Of a DNA stretch of 46,820 nucleotides, positions 32,294-40,910 are shown piece after piece. The DNA is from an uncultured Oscillospiraceae bacterium. Its GTDB lineage: Bacteria > Bacillota > Clostridia > Oscillospirales > Acutalibacteraceae. The DNA lies in the NCBI GenBank assembly GCA_949297075.1, contig CASFRX010000042.1, positions 1 through 46,820 of the forward strand, given 5' to 3'. The notes under the pieces are model-generated. The model was not told where the DNA came from. It did no database searches and saw only the letters and a program-made list of their open reading frames with translations. Made by a program: the position numbers and the translations under genes. Position 1 is the stretch's first letter. Every line of letters starts with the position of its first letter.

Positions 32294-32962
32294 TTGGATA
32301 TTAAAGATATTTTATCCCGAGTTGACCATACCTTGCTCAAGCAGGATTCAACATGGGAGCAGATAAGAGAAACTATTGACGATGCAGTAAAGTTTTCTAC
32401 GGCAAGCGTGTGCATACCTGCAAGCTTTGTTAAGCAGGCGGCGAAGTATGCCGACGGCAAAGTGAAAATCTGCACGGTAATCGGTTTCCCTTTGGGATAT
32501 TCAACAACAGCAGCCAAGGCTGCGGAAGCTGAGGATGCCCTGCAAAACGGCGCAGATGAAATTGATATGGTTATCAATGTGGGTTGGCTCAAGGATAAAA
32601 AGTATGATGAATTGCTGAGCGAGATTAAAGCGGTTAAAGCAGCTTGCGGCGAAAATGTATTAAAGGTTATTATAGAAACCTGTCTTCTCACCGATGAAGA
32701 AAAAATCAAGATGTGCGAAATTGTCAGCGCAAGCGGCGCAGACTATATTAAGACTTCTACAGGCTTTTCTACCGGCGGAGCAACCAAAGAAGATATAGCC
32801 TTGTTTAAAGCCCATGTTTCGGGAGGCTTAAAGATAAAGGCTGCCGGCGGCATACGCTCGATAGCCGATGCAGAGGACTTCATTTCCCTTGGAGCCGACC
32901 GCTTGGGCACAAGCGCTATAGTTAAGCTTGTAAAGGAAGAAACATTTACAGGAGGGTATTGA
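32294..32962 (+). CDS. deoC: Deoxyribose-phosphate aldolase
   Basis: Splits 2-deoxyribose-5-phosphate into glyceraldehyde-3-phosphate and acetaldehyde. It has 222 residues and a TIM barrel with DHTLLK (11-16), GADEIDMVINVG (Asp91), KVIIETCLLT and the Schiff-base Lys153 in GADYIKTSTGFSTGGAT. It ends with VKAAGGIRS and a phosphate-binding GTSAIVKL. The start is a TTG with AAGGCGG 8 bases upstream; there is no nearby in-frame ATG. deoD starts 1 bp after its stop, giving a two-gene deoxynucleoside-salvage operon. Confidence 0.96.
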   Translation: MDIKDILSRVDHTLLKQDSTWEQIRETIDDAVKFSTASVCIPASFVKQAAKYADGKVKICTVIGFPLGYSTTAAKAAEAEDALQNGADEIDMVINVGWLKDKKYDELLSEIKAVKAACGENVLKVIIETCLLTDEEKIKMCEIVSASGADYIKTSTGFSTGGATKEDIALFKAHVSGGLKIKAAGGIRSIADAEDFISLGADRLGTSAIVKLVKEETFTGGY

Positions 32963-32963
32963 T

Positions 32964-33704
32964 ATGCCGAATTATCCTACACCACATATTAAGGCAACAC
33001 CGCAGGATTTTGCAAAAACAGTGCTTATGCCCGGTGACCCATTGCGTGCAAAATTCATAGCAGAGAATTTTCTGGAGAATGTCACTCAGGTAAACTCAGT
33101 GCGCAATATGCTCGGATTTACAGGAATCTATAAAGGTAAACCCGTTTCTGTTATGGGCAGCGGCATGGGTATGCCGTCAATCGGTATCTATTCATATGAG
33201 CTGTATAACTTTTTTGATGTTGAAAATATTATACGAGTAGGCACTGCAGGCGGACTCAGCGAAAAAGTGAAGATACGAGATGTTGTTATTGGCATGGGTG
33301 CTTGCACAAACTCCAATTTTGTAAAGCAGTTTCACTTGCCGGGTGATTTCGCTCCTACAGCGAGCTGGGAGTTGCTTGAACCCTGTGCAAGCCTTGCAAA
33401 AGAGATGAAATTGAGCTGTAAAATCGGCAATGTTCTTTCCTCCGATGTTTTTTACGGCGATGATGAAGCGCTTCCTCCTGAGCTTCGCAGTAATGCGCTT
33501 TGGGCGAAAATGGGGGTTCTTGCCGTTGAGATGGAGAGCGCGGCTCTTTATATGAACGCTGCCCGTGCAGGCAAAAAAGCATTGGGCATTTTTACGGTTT
33601 CCGACCATCTTATAACCGGCGAATCCACTACAGCCGAGGAAAGGCAAAATTCATTTACGGATATGATGCAGCTTGCACTTGAAACTGCGTTGGCTGTTGA
33701 ATAA
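32964..33704 (+). CDS. deoD: Purine nucleoside phosphorylase (DeoD type)
   Basis: Phosphorolysis of purine (deoxy)ribonucleosides; the deoxyribose-1-phosphate reaches DeoC after isomerisation by a mutase not present in the window. It has 246 residues and the hexameric high-molecular-mass pattern: MPGDPLRAKFIAE (phosphate loop), VSVMGSGMGMPS, IIRVGTAGG, VEMESAALY (ribose-binding Glu) and FTVSDHLITGE (catalytic Asp). GGAGG precedes the ATG. Confidence 0.96.
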   Translation: MPNYPTPHIKATPQDFAKTVLMPGDPLRAKFIAENFLENVTQVNSVRNMLGFTGIYKGKPVSVMGSGMGMPSIGIYSYELYNFFDVENIIRVGTAGGLSEKVKIRDVVIGMGACTNSNFVKQFHLPGDFAPTASWELLEPCASLAKEMKLSCKIGNVLSSDVFYGDDEALPPELRSNALWAKMGVLAVEMESAALYMNAARAGKKALGIFTVSDHLITGESTTAEERQNSFTDMMQLALETALAVE

Positions 33705-33715
33705 AACTCAGTAGG

Positions 33716-33842
33716 ATGAACTTTATGAAAAAATTATTGCACTTTTATAAGGCTTGTTTTTGAGGACGGTTCATATCAGGATTTTGAAGCTATTGATTTC
33801 TCTGCGGCAAAATCAATGATATATCTTGATAAGGCAGAATAA
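33716..33842 (+). pseudogene. Degenerate small ORF with apparent frameshift
   Basis: An ATG frame gives MNFMKKLLHFYKACF then stops. Shifting by one base near 33755-33765 opens a frame with sensible composition, LVFEDGSYQDFEAIDFSAA..., which runs to a TAA at 33840-33842. AGGA lies 8 bases before the second ATG (33725). This looks like a short gene broken by a frameshift after deoD, but it is too short to name and could be chance. Confidence 0.3.
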
Positions 33843-33858
33843 GAATGTAAAATTAAGG

Positions 33859-33890
33859 AAGCTGAGGCAATCAAACAACTGCCTCAGCTT
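33859..33890 (+). terminator. Terminator after deoC-deoD (possibly bidirectional)
   Basis: Perfect 11-bp stem AAGCTGAGGCA/TGCCTCAGCTT, 10-base loop, followed on the plus strand by ATTTTGATTTTT. It also lies just beyond the stop of the convergent minus-strand operon. Confidence 0.87.
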
Positions 33891-33907
33891 ATTTTGATTT
33901 TTGTGTA

Positions 33908-34723
33908 TTATTCTTCGCTTGTGCTTTCCTCGCTGCTTGTGCTTTCCTCGCTGCTTGTGCTTTCCTCGCCGCTTGTGCTTTCCTCGCCGCTTGTTGCTGA
34001 AGGAGCAGTAGTTGCAACGGGAGGCAGTGTTACGCCGGGCTCGGCGTTTTCGGGAGCGTCTGTTGCCTGCATAGCGCTTATGTAGTAGCCTGTTTCGTTT
34101 TCACGCAAGGTGAATTTGACATATTTGCTCGGTTCGGGCTGAACGAAATTGCCTGAAGAATCCTGTGCCCAAGCTTCGCTTGCAAGGTAGCCGACAGTAA
34201 GCGTAACGGTGTTGGAGCTTTTATCAATATCAACAACCTCAGGTGTGTAAATGGGAACAGTACCTGCTGAGGTTACAAGGTAGCATCGGCTTTGCTCGTT
34301 GAAAGAAAATTCATCAAAATCGCCCTTTACGCCTATGTGGGTAGGCACAACGCTGCTGCCGAAAAGCTCGGCAAATTTCTTTTCAACATCCTGTGCGGGT
34401 ATCATAATGTTACCCTGGTCGTCAGTATCATATTTGCCGGGATAGATATCTTCGTCCTTTATAACTGCCCAAACTGAGCAGACTGTCAGCTGGTTGATGT
34501 TGGCGGCTGAAACATCGTCGAACATATCCGGGTCATACATTACAACGGGTATGAGTATTGATTCATATTCAATTCTCTTTTCGGAATTGTCGGTCAGCTT
34601 TTTGACGCCCTCAATGCCTGCACCAACGGCAAAAATTACACCGATTACAGCAAAAATAATAATCACAAGTCCAAGGGGAAAAGCAAGCTTGCTTTGTCCT
34701 TTTCTTTTTTTGTTTTCAGCCAT
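33908..34723 (-). CDS. Single-pass membrane protein with Ser/Thr/Glu repeat tail
   Basis: A 271-residue protein of no family I recognise. It has a basic cytoplasmic N-terminus (1-13), one membrane helix (about 14-38), and an extracytoplasmic part of about 190 residues rich in acidic and beta-type sequence. The tail is low-complexity: TLPPVATTAPSATSGEESTS and then repeated S/T-S/G-E-E-S-T units. GAGGAG precedes the ATG. It is the last gene of the citrate-synthase operon, 33 bp after the AEC carrier gene. The extracellular domain probably interacts with something at the cell surface, but nothing shows what. Confidence 0.8.
   Translation of the reverse strand: MAENKKRKGQSKLAFPLGLVIIIFAVIGVIFAVGAGIEGVKKLTDNSEKRIEYESILIPVVMYDPDMFDDVSAANINQLTVCSVWAVIKDEDIYPGKYDTDDQGNIMIPAQDVEKKFAELFGSSVVPTHIGVKGDFDEFSFNEQSRCYLVTSAGTVPIYTPEVVDIDKSSNTVTLTVGYLASEAWAQDSSGNFVQPEPSKYVKFTLRENETGYYISAMQATDAPENAEPGVTLPPVATTAPSATSGEESTSGEESTSSEESTSSEESTSEE
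33918..33989. repeat. Four tandem 18-bp units inside the coding tail
   Basis: CTTGTGCTTTCCTCGCTG occurs twice and its variant ending CCG twice, head to tail, encoding six-residue S/T-S/G-E-E-S-T repeats of the membrane protein. In-frame repeats of this kind can change copy number by slippage without breaking the frame. Confidence 0.9.
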
Positions 34724-34756
34724 TTTTTATCTCCTCGTTACTTTATTGAGTTTCAT

Positions 34757-35677
34757 TTACAGTGATGCAAGGGCAATCATCACGGGCATGGTTATTACGG
34801 AAATGAAGCTGACTAATGCAACCGTTTTGGAGGCCGTGCCCGTATCCAAATCGTATTTGCCTGCAAAAATAACCGTGTTGTTGGCGCTGGGAGCAGAGGC
34901 GGAAACGGCCATTGCCATTGCAAGCTCCTTGGGTATATTAATCAGGCTGAAGATGCCTATCATAATAAGGGGAAGCGCAATAAGCTTGAGTATGCCCACA
35001 AGATAAATATTTTTATCGGTGAATATTGTTTTAAGGTCAGTGTGGGCAATATAAGTGCCGAAAATCAGCATGGCAAGGGGAGTATTGAGCACAGCCAGAC
35101 TGCTTATAGGGGTAGCTATAACCTCCGGCAGTGCAATTCCGGAAAGATACAGTGGCAAGCCTACGGCTACGCCGATAGTGCCGGGATTGATGAAAAGCTT
35201 TTTGAAATTAAATTTACCTTTTTGCGCCCCTATTATATATATGCCGTGGGTAAAGCTAAAGATGTTATAGGCCATTATAACTGCGGAGCAGTAGAAAACG
35301 CCTTTTTCTCCCAAAACCGCATTTGCAAGTGGAAGCGCCATATATCCGCAGTTGCCGTACATAGAGGCATATTTGTAAATTCCCTTTTGAGGGCTTTTAT
35401 TGAAAAACGGAGCTATGACGACCATACCTATTAAGTGGAGAATTATACCGAAGAGCGCCGCTAAACCAAAATTCTTAATATTATCCGGCGAATTTTCAAT
35501 AGATAAAAAGCTGTTCACAATAACCATGGGAGTGACAATATAGAACAGCAAATTGGTGTTCAGCTTTGAAGCTTTTTCGGTATAAAGTCCGGTTTTGTCT
35601 GCGATAAAGCCGACTGCAACTAATATATACAGTATCAAAACCTGTTGTGCTGTGGTGAATAAATTATCTAAAAACAT
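34757..35677 (-). CDS. AEC family (auxin efflux carrier-type) transporter
   Basis: A 306-residue protein with about ten helices in two five-helix halves, typical of the AEC family (LILYILVAVGFIADKTGLY...KLNTNLLFYIVTPMVIVNSF at the start; the MYGNCGYMALPLANAVLGEKG block in the middle). Bacterial members include malate and other dicarboxylate permeases such as MleP. It shares an operon with citrate synthase, so an organic-acid substrate is an attractive but unproved inference. AAAGG precedes the ATG. Confidence 0.9.
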   Translation of the reverse strand: MFLDNLFTTAQQVLILYILVAVGFIADKTGLYTEKASKLNTNLLFYIVTPMVIVNSFLSIENSPDNIKNFGLAALFGIILHLIGMVVIAPFFNKSPQKGIYKYASMYGNCGYMALPLANAVLGEKGVFYCSAVIMAYNIFSFTHGIYIIGAQKGKFNFKKLFINPGTIGVAVGLPLYLSGIALPEVIATPISSLAVLNTPLAMLIFGTYIAHTDLKTIFTDKNIYLVGILKLIALPLIMIGIFSLINIPKELAMAMAVSASAPSANNTVIFAGKYDLDTGTASKTVALVSFISVITMPVMIALASL

Positions 35678-35704
35678 TGACTAAAGCCTTTCGATGATTA
35701 CGCT

Positions 35705-36610
35705 TTAAGCTTTGGATTCTTCGGCTTTCTTTGCTGTTGCCGTGTTGTAGAGGAACAGGGGTATAAACAGGGCAAATGCCAAATCGCAGGGATTGAAGCC
35801 GTAGTTTGGAACAAGGCTGTCAGCGTGACCTATTATTATCAGGAAAAGTCTGGGAACGCTGACTAAAAACGCCAAAAGTGCGGCAGGAATACCGCAGCCG
35901 AAAAGTCGCCATGCTACTGTTTCGGGAGTAACTTTAGTTACAACCTGCGCAAAAGCAAGGGTGAAGGTGATGATGAATACGAGCATAAACAGCTCTAAAA
36001 GCAGGTCTGAAATGTTTATGAAGCTGATTTTTCGTATAAATCTTATGATGATTCTGCAAATTGCCCAAAGGATAGGAGCGATTGAAAGGAGCTTGTAGCC
36101 CTTGAGCTTTGTCTTGCCGCTGAAGCAGGCAACTGTGTAAATCCAGAAGAAGAAAGCTGCAAAAACGCCGAATACTGCCTGCAAAAGCATAATCGTGGCG
36201 CCTGATTTTGAAAGATACTGCGATTGAGTCAGTTGTTCAATCATGGGATTATATTCGGCTTTTACTTCAATGTAAGAATACATCTGATAAACCGCATCGA
36301 ACATAAGGGCGAATGCAGTAATCGCAGAAACAATACCAAGCGGCTTGCTTTTAACGGTTAAATCTCTGGCTCTGCATGCTTTGTCGTTGAGATAGCTTGT
36401 GGCCATAACGGCTATAACTACTACCGACAGCAACACATAGAACAGGGGAACGGTAAAGCTGCTTTGCGTAAAAAATCCTGTTTCAGGGTCAATAAGAGCC
36501 GATACCTGATAAACACGCAGGGGCAGCAGCGCACAAAGGCTGAGCGCCGCCGCAGCAACAATAACTGAAGGTTCGGGTTTTGCAAGGCTTCCCTTGATTT
36601 TCTTTTTCAT
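35705..36610 (-). CDS. Polytopic membrane protein of unknown function
   Basis: A 301-residue hydrophobic protein with about eight predicted helices (near 17-35, 51-73, 91-112, 134-157, 170-188, 196-220, 234-255, 268-290) and basic N- and C-terminal ends. I do not recognise a family and see no transporter or enzyme signature. GAGGTG lies 8 bases before the ATG. It sits 14 bp after citrate synthase and 27 bp before the AEC carrier, in the same operon. Confidence 0.8.
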   Translation of the reverse strand: MKKKIKGSLAKPEPSVIVAAAALSLCALLPLRVYQVSALIDPETGFFTQSSFTVPLFYVLLSVVVIAVMATSYLNDKACRARDLTVKSKPLGIVSAITAFALMFDAVYQMYSYIEVKAEYNPMIEQLTQSQYLSKSGATIMLLQAVFGVFAAFFFWIYTVACFSGKTKLKGYKLLSIAPILWAICRIIIRFIRKISFINISDLLLELFMLVFIITFTLAFAQVVTKVTPETVAWRLFGCGIPAALLAFLVSVPRLFLIIIGHADSLVPNYGFNPCDLAFALFIPLFLYNTATAKKAEESKA

Positions 36611-36624
36611 TTTTAATTCACCTC

Positions 36625-38049
36625 TTACATAATTGCAAGTGCTTCTCTTGTGATGTATTTATCGGGATGAAGCACATTTTCTTCAGTTCTTTCGTTAAGA
36701 GCAATGTAGTGATAGGGGAGAGAAACATTTTTGTATGCAGGGCGAATGATACGCTTGCCTGTTGTGAGCTCCTCTAATCTGTGAGCTGCCCAGCCTGCCA
36801 TACGGGAAACCGTGAACAAGGGGGTAAACAGGTCTTCGGGAATACCGAGCATATCGTAAATAAGGCCTGAGTAGAGGTCTACATTGGCGCAAATGGGTTT
36901 CATATCGCCTTTAATTGAACGGAAAATATCGGGAGTTAATTCTTCAATAAGCTCAAGCAGGCGGAAGCGGCGCTCAAATTCTTCGCTGAATACAAATTTC
37001 TTAGCGGCATCCTTGAGCAAAACGGCACGGGGGTCGGAAATTGTGTATATAGCGTGACCCATGCCGTAAACAAGACCTGAACGGTCGCCTGCTTCCTTTT
37101 TGATTATTTTTGTAATGTAGTCTGCAACCTGACCTTCGTTTGTGATGTCGGAGAGCTCCTGCTCCATGAAGGTTGTCATTTCTTTAACCTTTATGTTGGC
37201 GCCGCCGTGTTTGGGTCCCTTGAGGGAACCGATGCCTGCGGCAATAGCGGAATAAGTATCTGTGCCTGAGGAGGTGAGAACGCGAGTTGCAAAGGTGGAG
37301 TTGTTACCGCCGCCGTGCTCTGAATGAAGAATAAGGCAAAGGTCAAGAAGCTTAGCCTCTTCATCGGTAAAAAGTCTGTCTGAGCGCAGTGTACGAAGAA
37401 TTGATTGCGCAGTGCCAAGCTCAGGCTTGGGCTGATGAATATACATGCTCTTTTTGTAGTAGTGGCGGCGCTTAACCTGGTAAGCGTAGCTCATTATGGA
37501 GGGAAGCTGTGCAATGAGCTGGATGCACTGCCTTAGAACATTCTCTACTGAAATATCGTCAGGTGTGTCATCGTATGAATAAAGCGCCATAACCGAACGA
37601 GCCATTTTATTCATAATGTTTGGCGACGGAGCTTTCATTATCATATCTTCAATGAAATCTTCGGGAAGCTCACGACATTCGGCGAGAACATTTTGGAATT
37701 TGGTCAGCTGCTCTGCTGTGGGCAGTGCGCCGAAAATGAGCAGCCATGCAACCTCCTCGAAGCCGAAGCGGTCTTCTTTGCGGCAGCCTTCAACGATTTC
37801 GTTTATATCAAGGCCACGGAAGTTGAGCTTGCCATGACGGGGCACACGCTCTCCGTCTTCTATATAGTAGCCGTCAACGCTGCAGATTTTGGTAAGGCCT
37901 GCCATGACGCCTGTTCCGTCTGCGTTACGCAAACCTCTCTTGACGCCGAAGCGACCGTAATCTGCTACATCAATTTTGTCATTAAGTCTTATTTCAGAGC
38001 ATAAGCTTTTAAGGGCGTCGTTAGTGATGGGGGACATGTATTTTGCCAT
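36625..38049 (-). CDS. Citrate synthase
   Basis: Condenses acetyl-CoA and oxaloacetate to citrate, the entry to 2-oxoglutarate and glutamate synthesis. The 474-residue type has LNFRGLDINEIVEGC near the N-terminus, the histidines of LHSEHGGGNNSTF (His245), catalytic His281 in GPKHGGANIK, and His332 and Asp339 in GMGHAIYTISDPRA. It is longer than the usual type II enzyme of about 430 residues, as in several Clostridia. I start at ATG 38049, since AGGAGAAAACTT lies directly upstream and contains the codons of the longer frame. First gene of a four-gene minus-strand operon. A methylcitrate synthase is not excluded. Confidence 0.94.
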   Translation of the reverse strand: MAKYMSPITNDALKSLCSEIRLNDKIDVADYGRFGVKRGLRNADGTGVMAGLTKICSVDGYYIEDGERVPRHGKLNFRGLDINEIVEGCRKEDRFGFEEVAWLLIFGALPTAEQLTKFQNVLAECRELPEDFIEDMIMKAPSPNIMNKMARSVMALYSYDDTPDDISVENVLRQCIQLIAQLPSIMSYAYQVKRRHYYKKSMYIHQPKPELGTAQSILRTLRSDRLFTDEEAKLLDLCLILHSEHGGGNNSTFATRVLTSSGTDTYSAIAAGIGSLKGPKHGGANIKVKEMTTFMEQELSDITNEGQVADYITKIIKKEAGDRSGLVYGMGHAIYTISDPRAVLLKDAAKKFVFSEEFERRFRLLELIEELTPDIFRSIKGDMKPICANVDLYSGLIYDMLGIPEDLFTPLFTVSRMAGWAAHRLEELTTGKRIIRPAYKNVSLPYHYIALNERTEENVLHPDKYITREALAIM

Positions 38050-38105
38050 AAGTTTTCTCCTACGCATATTGTAATTTCAAAAATATATATACTTTTAGGT
38101 TTCAT

Positions 38106-38135
38106 ATTATACTATAAAAAGCACCAAAAAGTCAA
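38106..38135 (-). promoter_or_regulatory. Promoter of the citrate synthase operon
   Basis: Minus strand TTGACT (38130-38135), 18-bp spacer, consensus TATAAT (38106-38111), about 57 nt before the start. Confidence 0.72.
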
Positions 38136-38158
38136 TAAAATATAAGGAGATAATAAAA

Positions 38159-39145
38159 ATGAGGTTTTATAAGTTTTTGTGCTTGCTTGTCAGCTTGTCG
38201 GTTTTGCTTGTTCCGTTGCTTTCTCTGAAAAAAGGAGAGCCGACAAAAAATGAAGCTTCGGAGCAGATAAGCGAAAAAGAACAGGCTGTAACCGAGGGAA
38301 AAAATGACAGCGTAAAGGTTTTTATGCAGAATGAAAATGAGGTTTTGCAGCTTGATATATCAGAGTACCTTGTGGGTGTGCTTGCGGCGGAAATGCCTGC
38401 AACTTACCACGAGGAGGCGCTCAAGGCTCAGGCTGTTGCGGCCTATACTTATTTGCTCAGAAAACGGCAGGAACAGCAGAAAGCTCCCGATGAAGCTTTG
38501 AAAGGAGCTGATTTGTCGAATAATTCCGCAACGCATCAGGGATATATAACAAAAGCTGAGCGAGAAAAAAAGTGGGGGGACAAGGCCGAAAGCTATGAAA
38601 AGAAGCTGAAAAAGGCGGTTGAAGCCGTGGAGGGTAAGGCTATTACATATGAGGGAGAGCCTATTATAGCCGCCTTTCATGCCATAAACAGCGGTGAAAC
38701 GCAAAGCGCCGAAACAGTTTGGGGCGGCGAGGTCGCATATCTCAAGGGAGTGCCGAGTCCGGGGGATAAGCTTTCGCCGGACTGCATTAAGACCATTGCC
38801 ATAACGGCAAAGGAATTTTCAGACAGCGTTGCTCAGCTGAAAAACTGTGAACTCAACGGAGAAGCTCAAAACTGGATAGGCGAAATTAAGACTAATTCAA
38901 GCGGATATGTAAAATCTGTTGAGATAGGTGGCACGGCTTTTACAGGGCTTCAGGCTCGTGATGCCATAGGGCTTCGCTCGGCTGTGTTTACGGTTGAGTA
39001 TAAGAACGGAAGCTTCTATTTTACCACCAACGGTTACGGTCATTGCGTAGGTTTGAGCCAGTACGGAGCCGATTATATGGCTCGTCAGGGCAATAATTGG
39101 CAGGAAATTATCGAGCATTATTATACGGGTGTGACTGTGAAATAG
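38159..39145 (+). CDS. spoIID: SpoIID-like peptidoglycan lytic enzyme
   Basis: Stage II sporulation protein D family: membrane-anchored lytic transglycosylase that thins septal peptidoglycan during engulfment (family role). It has 328 residues and an N-terminal hydrophobic anchor (about 5-22). The SpoIID domain shows VLAAEMPATYHEEALKAQAVAAYTY, with the catalytic Glu, and a second block ending GYGHCVGLSQYGADYMARQG followed by WQEIIEHYYTGV. The variant GHCVGLSQ replaces the commoner GHGVGMSQ. AAGGAG precedes the ATG. SpoIID-like germination or amidase-enhancer proteins are possible, but the SpoIVB gene nearby supports a sporulation role. Confidence 0.9.
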   Translation: MRFYKFLCLLVSLSVLLVPLLSLKKGEPTKNEASEQISEKEQAVTEGKNDSVKVFMQNENEVLQLDISEYLVGVLAAEMPATYHEEALKAQAVAAYTYLLRKRQEQQKAPDEALKGADLSNNSATHQGYITKAEREKKWGDKAESYEKKLKKAVEAVEGKAITYEGEPIIAAFHAINSGETQSAETVWGGEVAYLKGVPSPGDKLSPDCIKTIAITAKEFSDSVAQLKNCELNGEAQNWIGEIKTNSSGYVKSVEIGGTAFTGLQARDAIGLRSAVFTVEYKNGSFYFTTNGYGHCVGLSQYGADYMARQGNNWQEIIEHYYTGVTVK

Positions 39146-39295
39146 TAAAGCAAAATAGCTTTACAAAATTACGAGATTTGATATTTAAAACAAATTCAAT
39201 ATTTAATGCCGATATTCATTGATATGCCAAGGATTACCAATTAATAAAAGACAAATATATCACAATTAGACAAGCAAAAATACTTTACAAATTCA

Positions 39296-39332
39296 AAGAG
39301 CACTGAACCCGATTTAAAGGTTCAATGCTCTT
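39296..39332 (+). terminator. Terminator downstream of spoIID
   Basis: Stem AAGAGCA-C-TGAACC paired with GGTTCA-A-TGCTCTT (13 pairs, one internal C/A mismatch), followed by GATTTTTTC on the plus strand. It lies 150 bp after the spoIID stop. The rest of 39146-39441 is AT-rich with one short hairpin (GTAAAGC/GCTTTAC, about 39148-39167) and nothing else I can support. Confidence 0.7.
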
Positions 39333-39441
39333 GATTTTTTCTTCACTTTGAGTTTAATCCCATTCTGTTCCCTTTACTGTGTTGCCGAGCAGGAGATAAG
39401 GAAGCCGTTGGTCAGAGCTTTTGCAGAAAAGTTTTCTCACC

Positions 39442-40830
39442 TTATTTTTTATTATTTGCTACTGCGTCAAGTATTTCCTGCTTAAATTCGCCGTAAATCT
39501 TATATTTTCTTGAAAATACCGCCAAAGAAATGAGAATTAATACAGGGGGAATAATGAACATCAAAAATGAAATTGCGCTCTTTGCCGCCGGAGCTTGCTG
39601 AGCAAGATTGCCATCGAAGCCTGTCAGGCTGAATGCGGAATACATAATAATTGACTGAACGGTGTAGGCAAGCTTTTGCAAAAAGCCTTTCATGGAGAAT
39701 GTAAGGCTCTGATTTCTGCGGCCGAGTTTAAATTCGCCGTAGTCAACAACATCTGCAAGCATAACTGTTTGGTTGACGAACATACTGCCCGTGCCGATTG
39801 AGGCTATTGCAAAGAATATGCCAAGCGCAATAACATTTCCGCCGAAGAAATAGCCTGTCAGAGCCATTGCAGTGTAGCCGCCTGCGGCTAAGGAAAGAGA
39901 AAGCTTGTATGTGGTTCTGTTTGTCATAAACTTTGAGCAAACGGGAATAACCAAAAGGGAAAGAACAGAGCCTACCGTGCCCATAAGGTTAAATGTAGAT
40001 TGCAGGGTCAAATCGCCTTGTACGGAGTCAAAATAGTAGCTGCTGATGCCGCTTGTCATGTAGAAGCCTGTGTTTGAAATAGTTGCGAAAAGCATAAAAA
40101 TCAGAAGTTGGTCGTTTTGCTTTAATGTTTTAATGGCGTCTTTGAATGAACCTGTATTGTTTGGAGTAATGCTGTTGCGCTCTTTTATGGAAAAAACGCT
40201 GATAAAGACGAAAAAGACGAGGGCAGCCGCCGCAATTATTGACCATTTGCCGAAGCCGACACGCAAGGTATCGCTGCCCATAGAATCCAGCTTACTGCCT
40301 GCTGCACCGCCTAAATATGCAACAGCAATGGGAGTGAAAATAGTGATAATACCCTGACCTAAGCCGGAAAAGGCTCGTGCAAGGGTTGAGAGCAGGTTTC
40401 TGTCCTTTTCTTCACTTGCAAAGGAGGGAATCATGGACCAATAGGGGATATCTGCAAGGGTGTTTGTCATGCCCCACGCTACATAGAGAACTGCAACATA
40501 GATATACAGACCTACCGAGCCGGAGGCGAAGCCGATATTGTTAAACAGCAGGCAAAGCACAATGGCATTGAGCACTACACCGCCTAAAAGCCAAGGGCGA
40601 TATTTGCCGAATTTTGTGTTTGTGCGGTCAACGACCATGCCTATCATGGGGTCGTTAATGCCGTCCCAAAGCCTTGCAAGAGGGGCTAAAACCAACAGAA
40701 ACAAAGGGCTTATGCCCAAAGCGTTGGTTAGGAAAATTGATAGGTACGAATAAAACATACCGTAGCTCAGGTCAAGGCCTACTGCCCCTACGCTGTAGCC
40801 GATCTTCTCTCTAAAGGAAAGTTTATTCAT
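39442..40830 (-). CDS. GPH-family sugar:cation symporter (MelB-like)
   Basis: A 462-residue, 12-helix transporter of the glycoside-pentoside-hexuronide family, which couples sugar or glycoside uptake to Na+ or H+. The hallmark is DGINDPMIGMVVDRTNTKFGKYRPWLL between helices 2 and 3; the start EKIGYSVGAVGLDLSYGM is also typical. I use ATG 40830, with GGAGG 10 bases upstream, not the upstream ATG at 40851. It is divergent from a secreted GH95-like glycosidase, with only about 140 bp between start codons, so it probably imports the enzyme's product. Confidence 0.92.
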   Translation of the reverse strand: MNKLSFREKIGYSVGAVGLDLSYGMFYSYLSIFLTNALGISPLFLLVLAPLARLWDGINDPMIGMVVDRTNTKFGKYRPWLLGGVVLNAIVLCLLFNNIGFASGSVGLYIYVAVLYVAWGMTNTLADIPYWSMIPSFASEEKDRNLLSTLARAFSGLGQGIITIFTPIAVAYLGGAAGSKLDSMGSDTLRVGFGKWSIIAAAALVFFVFISVFSIKERNSITPNNTGSFKDAIKTLKQNDQLLIFMLFATISNTGFYMTSGISSYYFDSVQGDLTLQSTFNLMGTVGSVLSLLVIPVCSKFMTNRTTYKLSLSLAAGGYTAMALTGYFFGGNVIALGIFFAIASIGTGSMFVNQTVMLADVVDYGEFKLGRRNQSLTFSMKGFLQKLAYTVQSIIMYSAFSLTGFDGNLAQQAPAAKSAISFLMFIIPPVLILISLAVFSRKYKIYGEFKQEILDAVANNKK

Positions 40831-40865
40831 GGGAGATATGCCTCCGTTCACTTTTGCTTATTTGA

Positions 40866-40894
40866 ATTGTATCATACGAAGCTGTCAATGTAAA
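40866..40894 (-). promoter_or_regulatory. Promoter of the GPH symporter gene
   Basis: Minus strand TTTACA (40889-40894), 17-bp spacer, TACAAT (40866-40871). It is back to back with the GH95 promoter; the two -35 boxes are 16 bp apart. Confidence 0.6.
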
Positions 40895-40910
40895 TATCAT
40901 TTTAAACTAA

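Noticed and set aside
33918..33989. Possible CRISPR-like repeats
   Set aside because: Units are contiguous 18-mers without spacers and lie in a coding frame, so they are coding tandem repeats. No cas genes are present.
33894..34085. Plus-strand frame with LSSLLVLSS-type repeats
   Set aside because: It is the antisense of the 18-bp repeat tail of the membrane protein; the opposite strand has the ribosome binding site, membrane helix and operon context.
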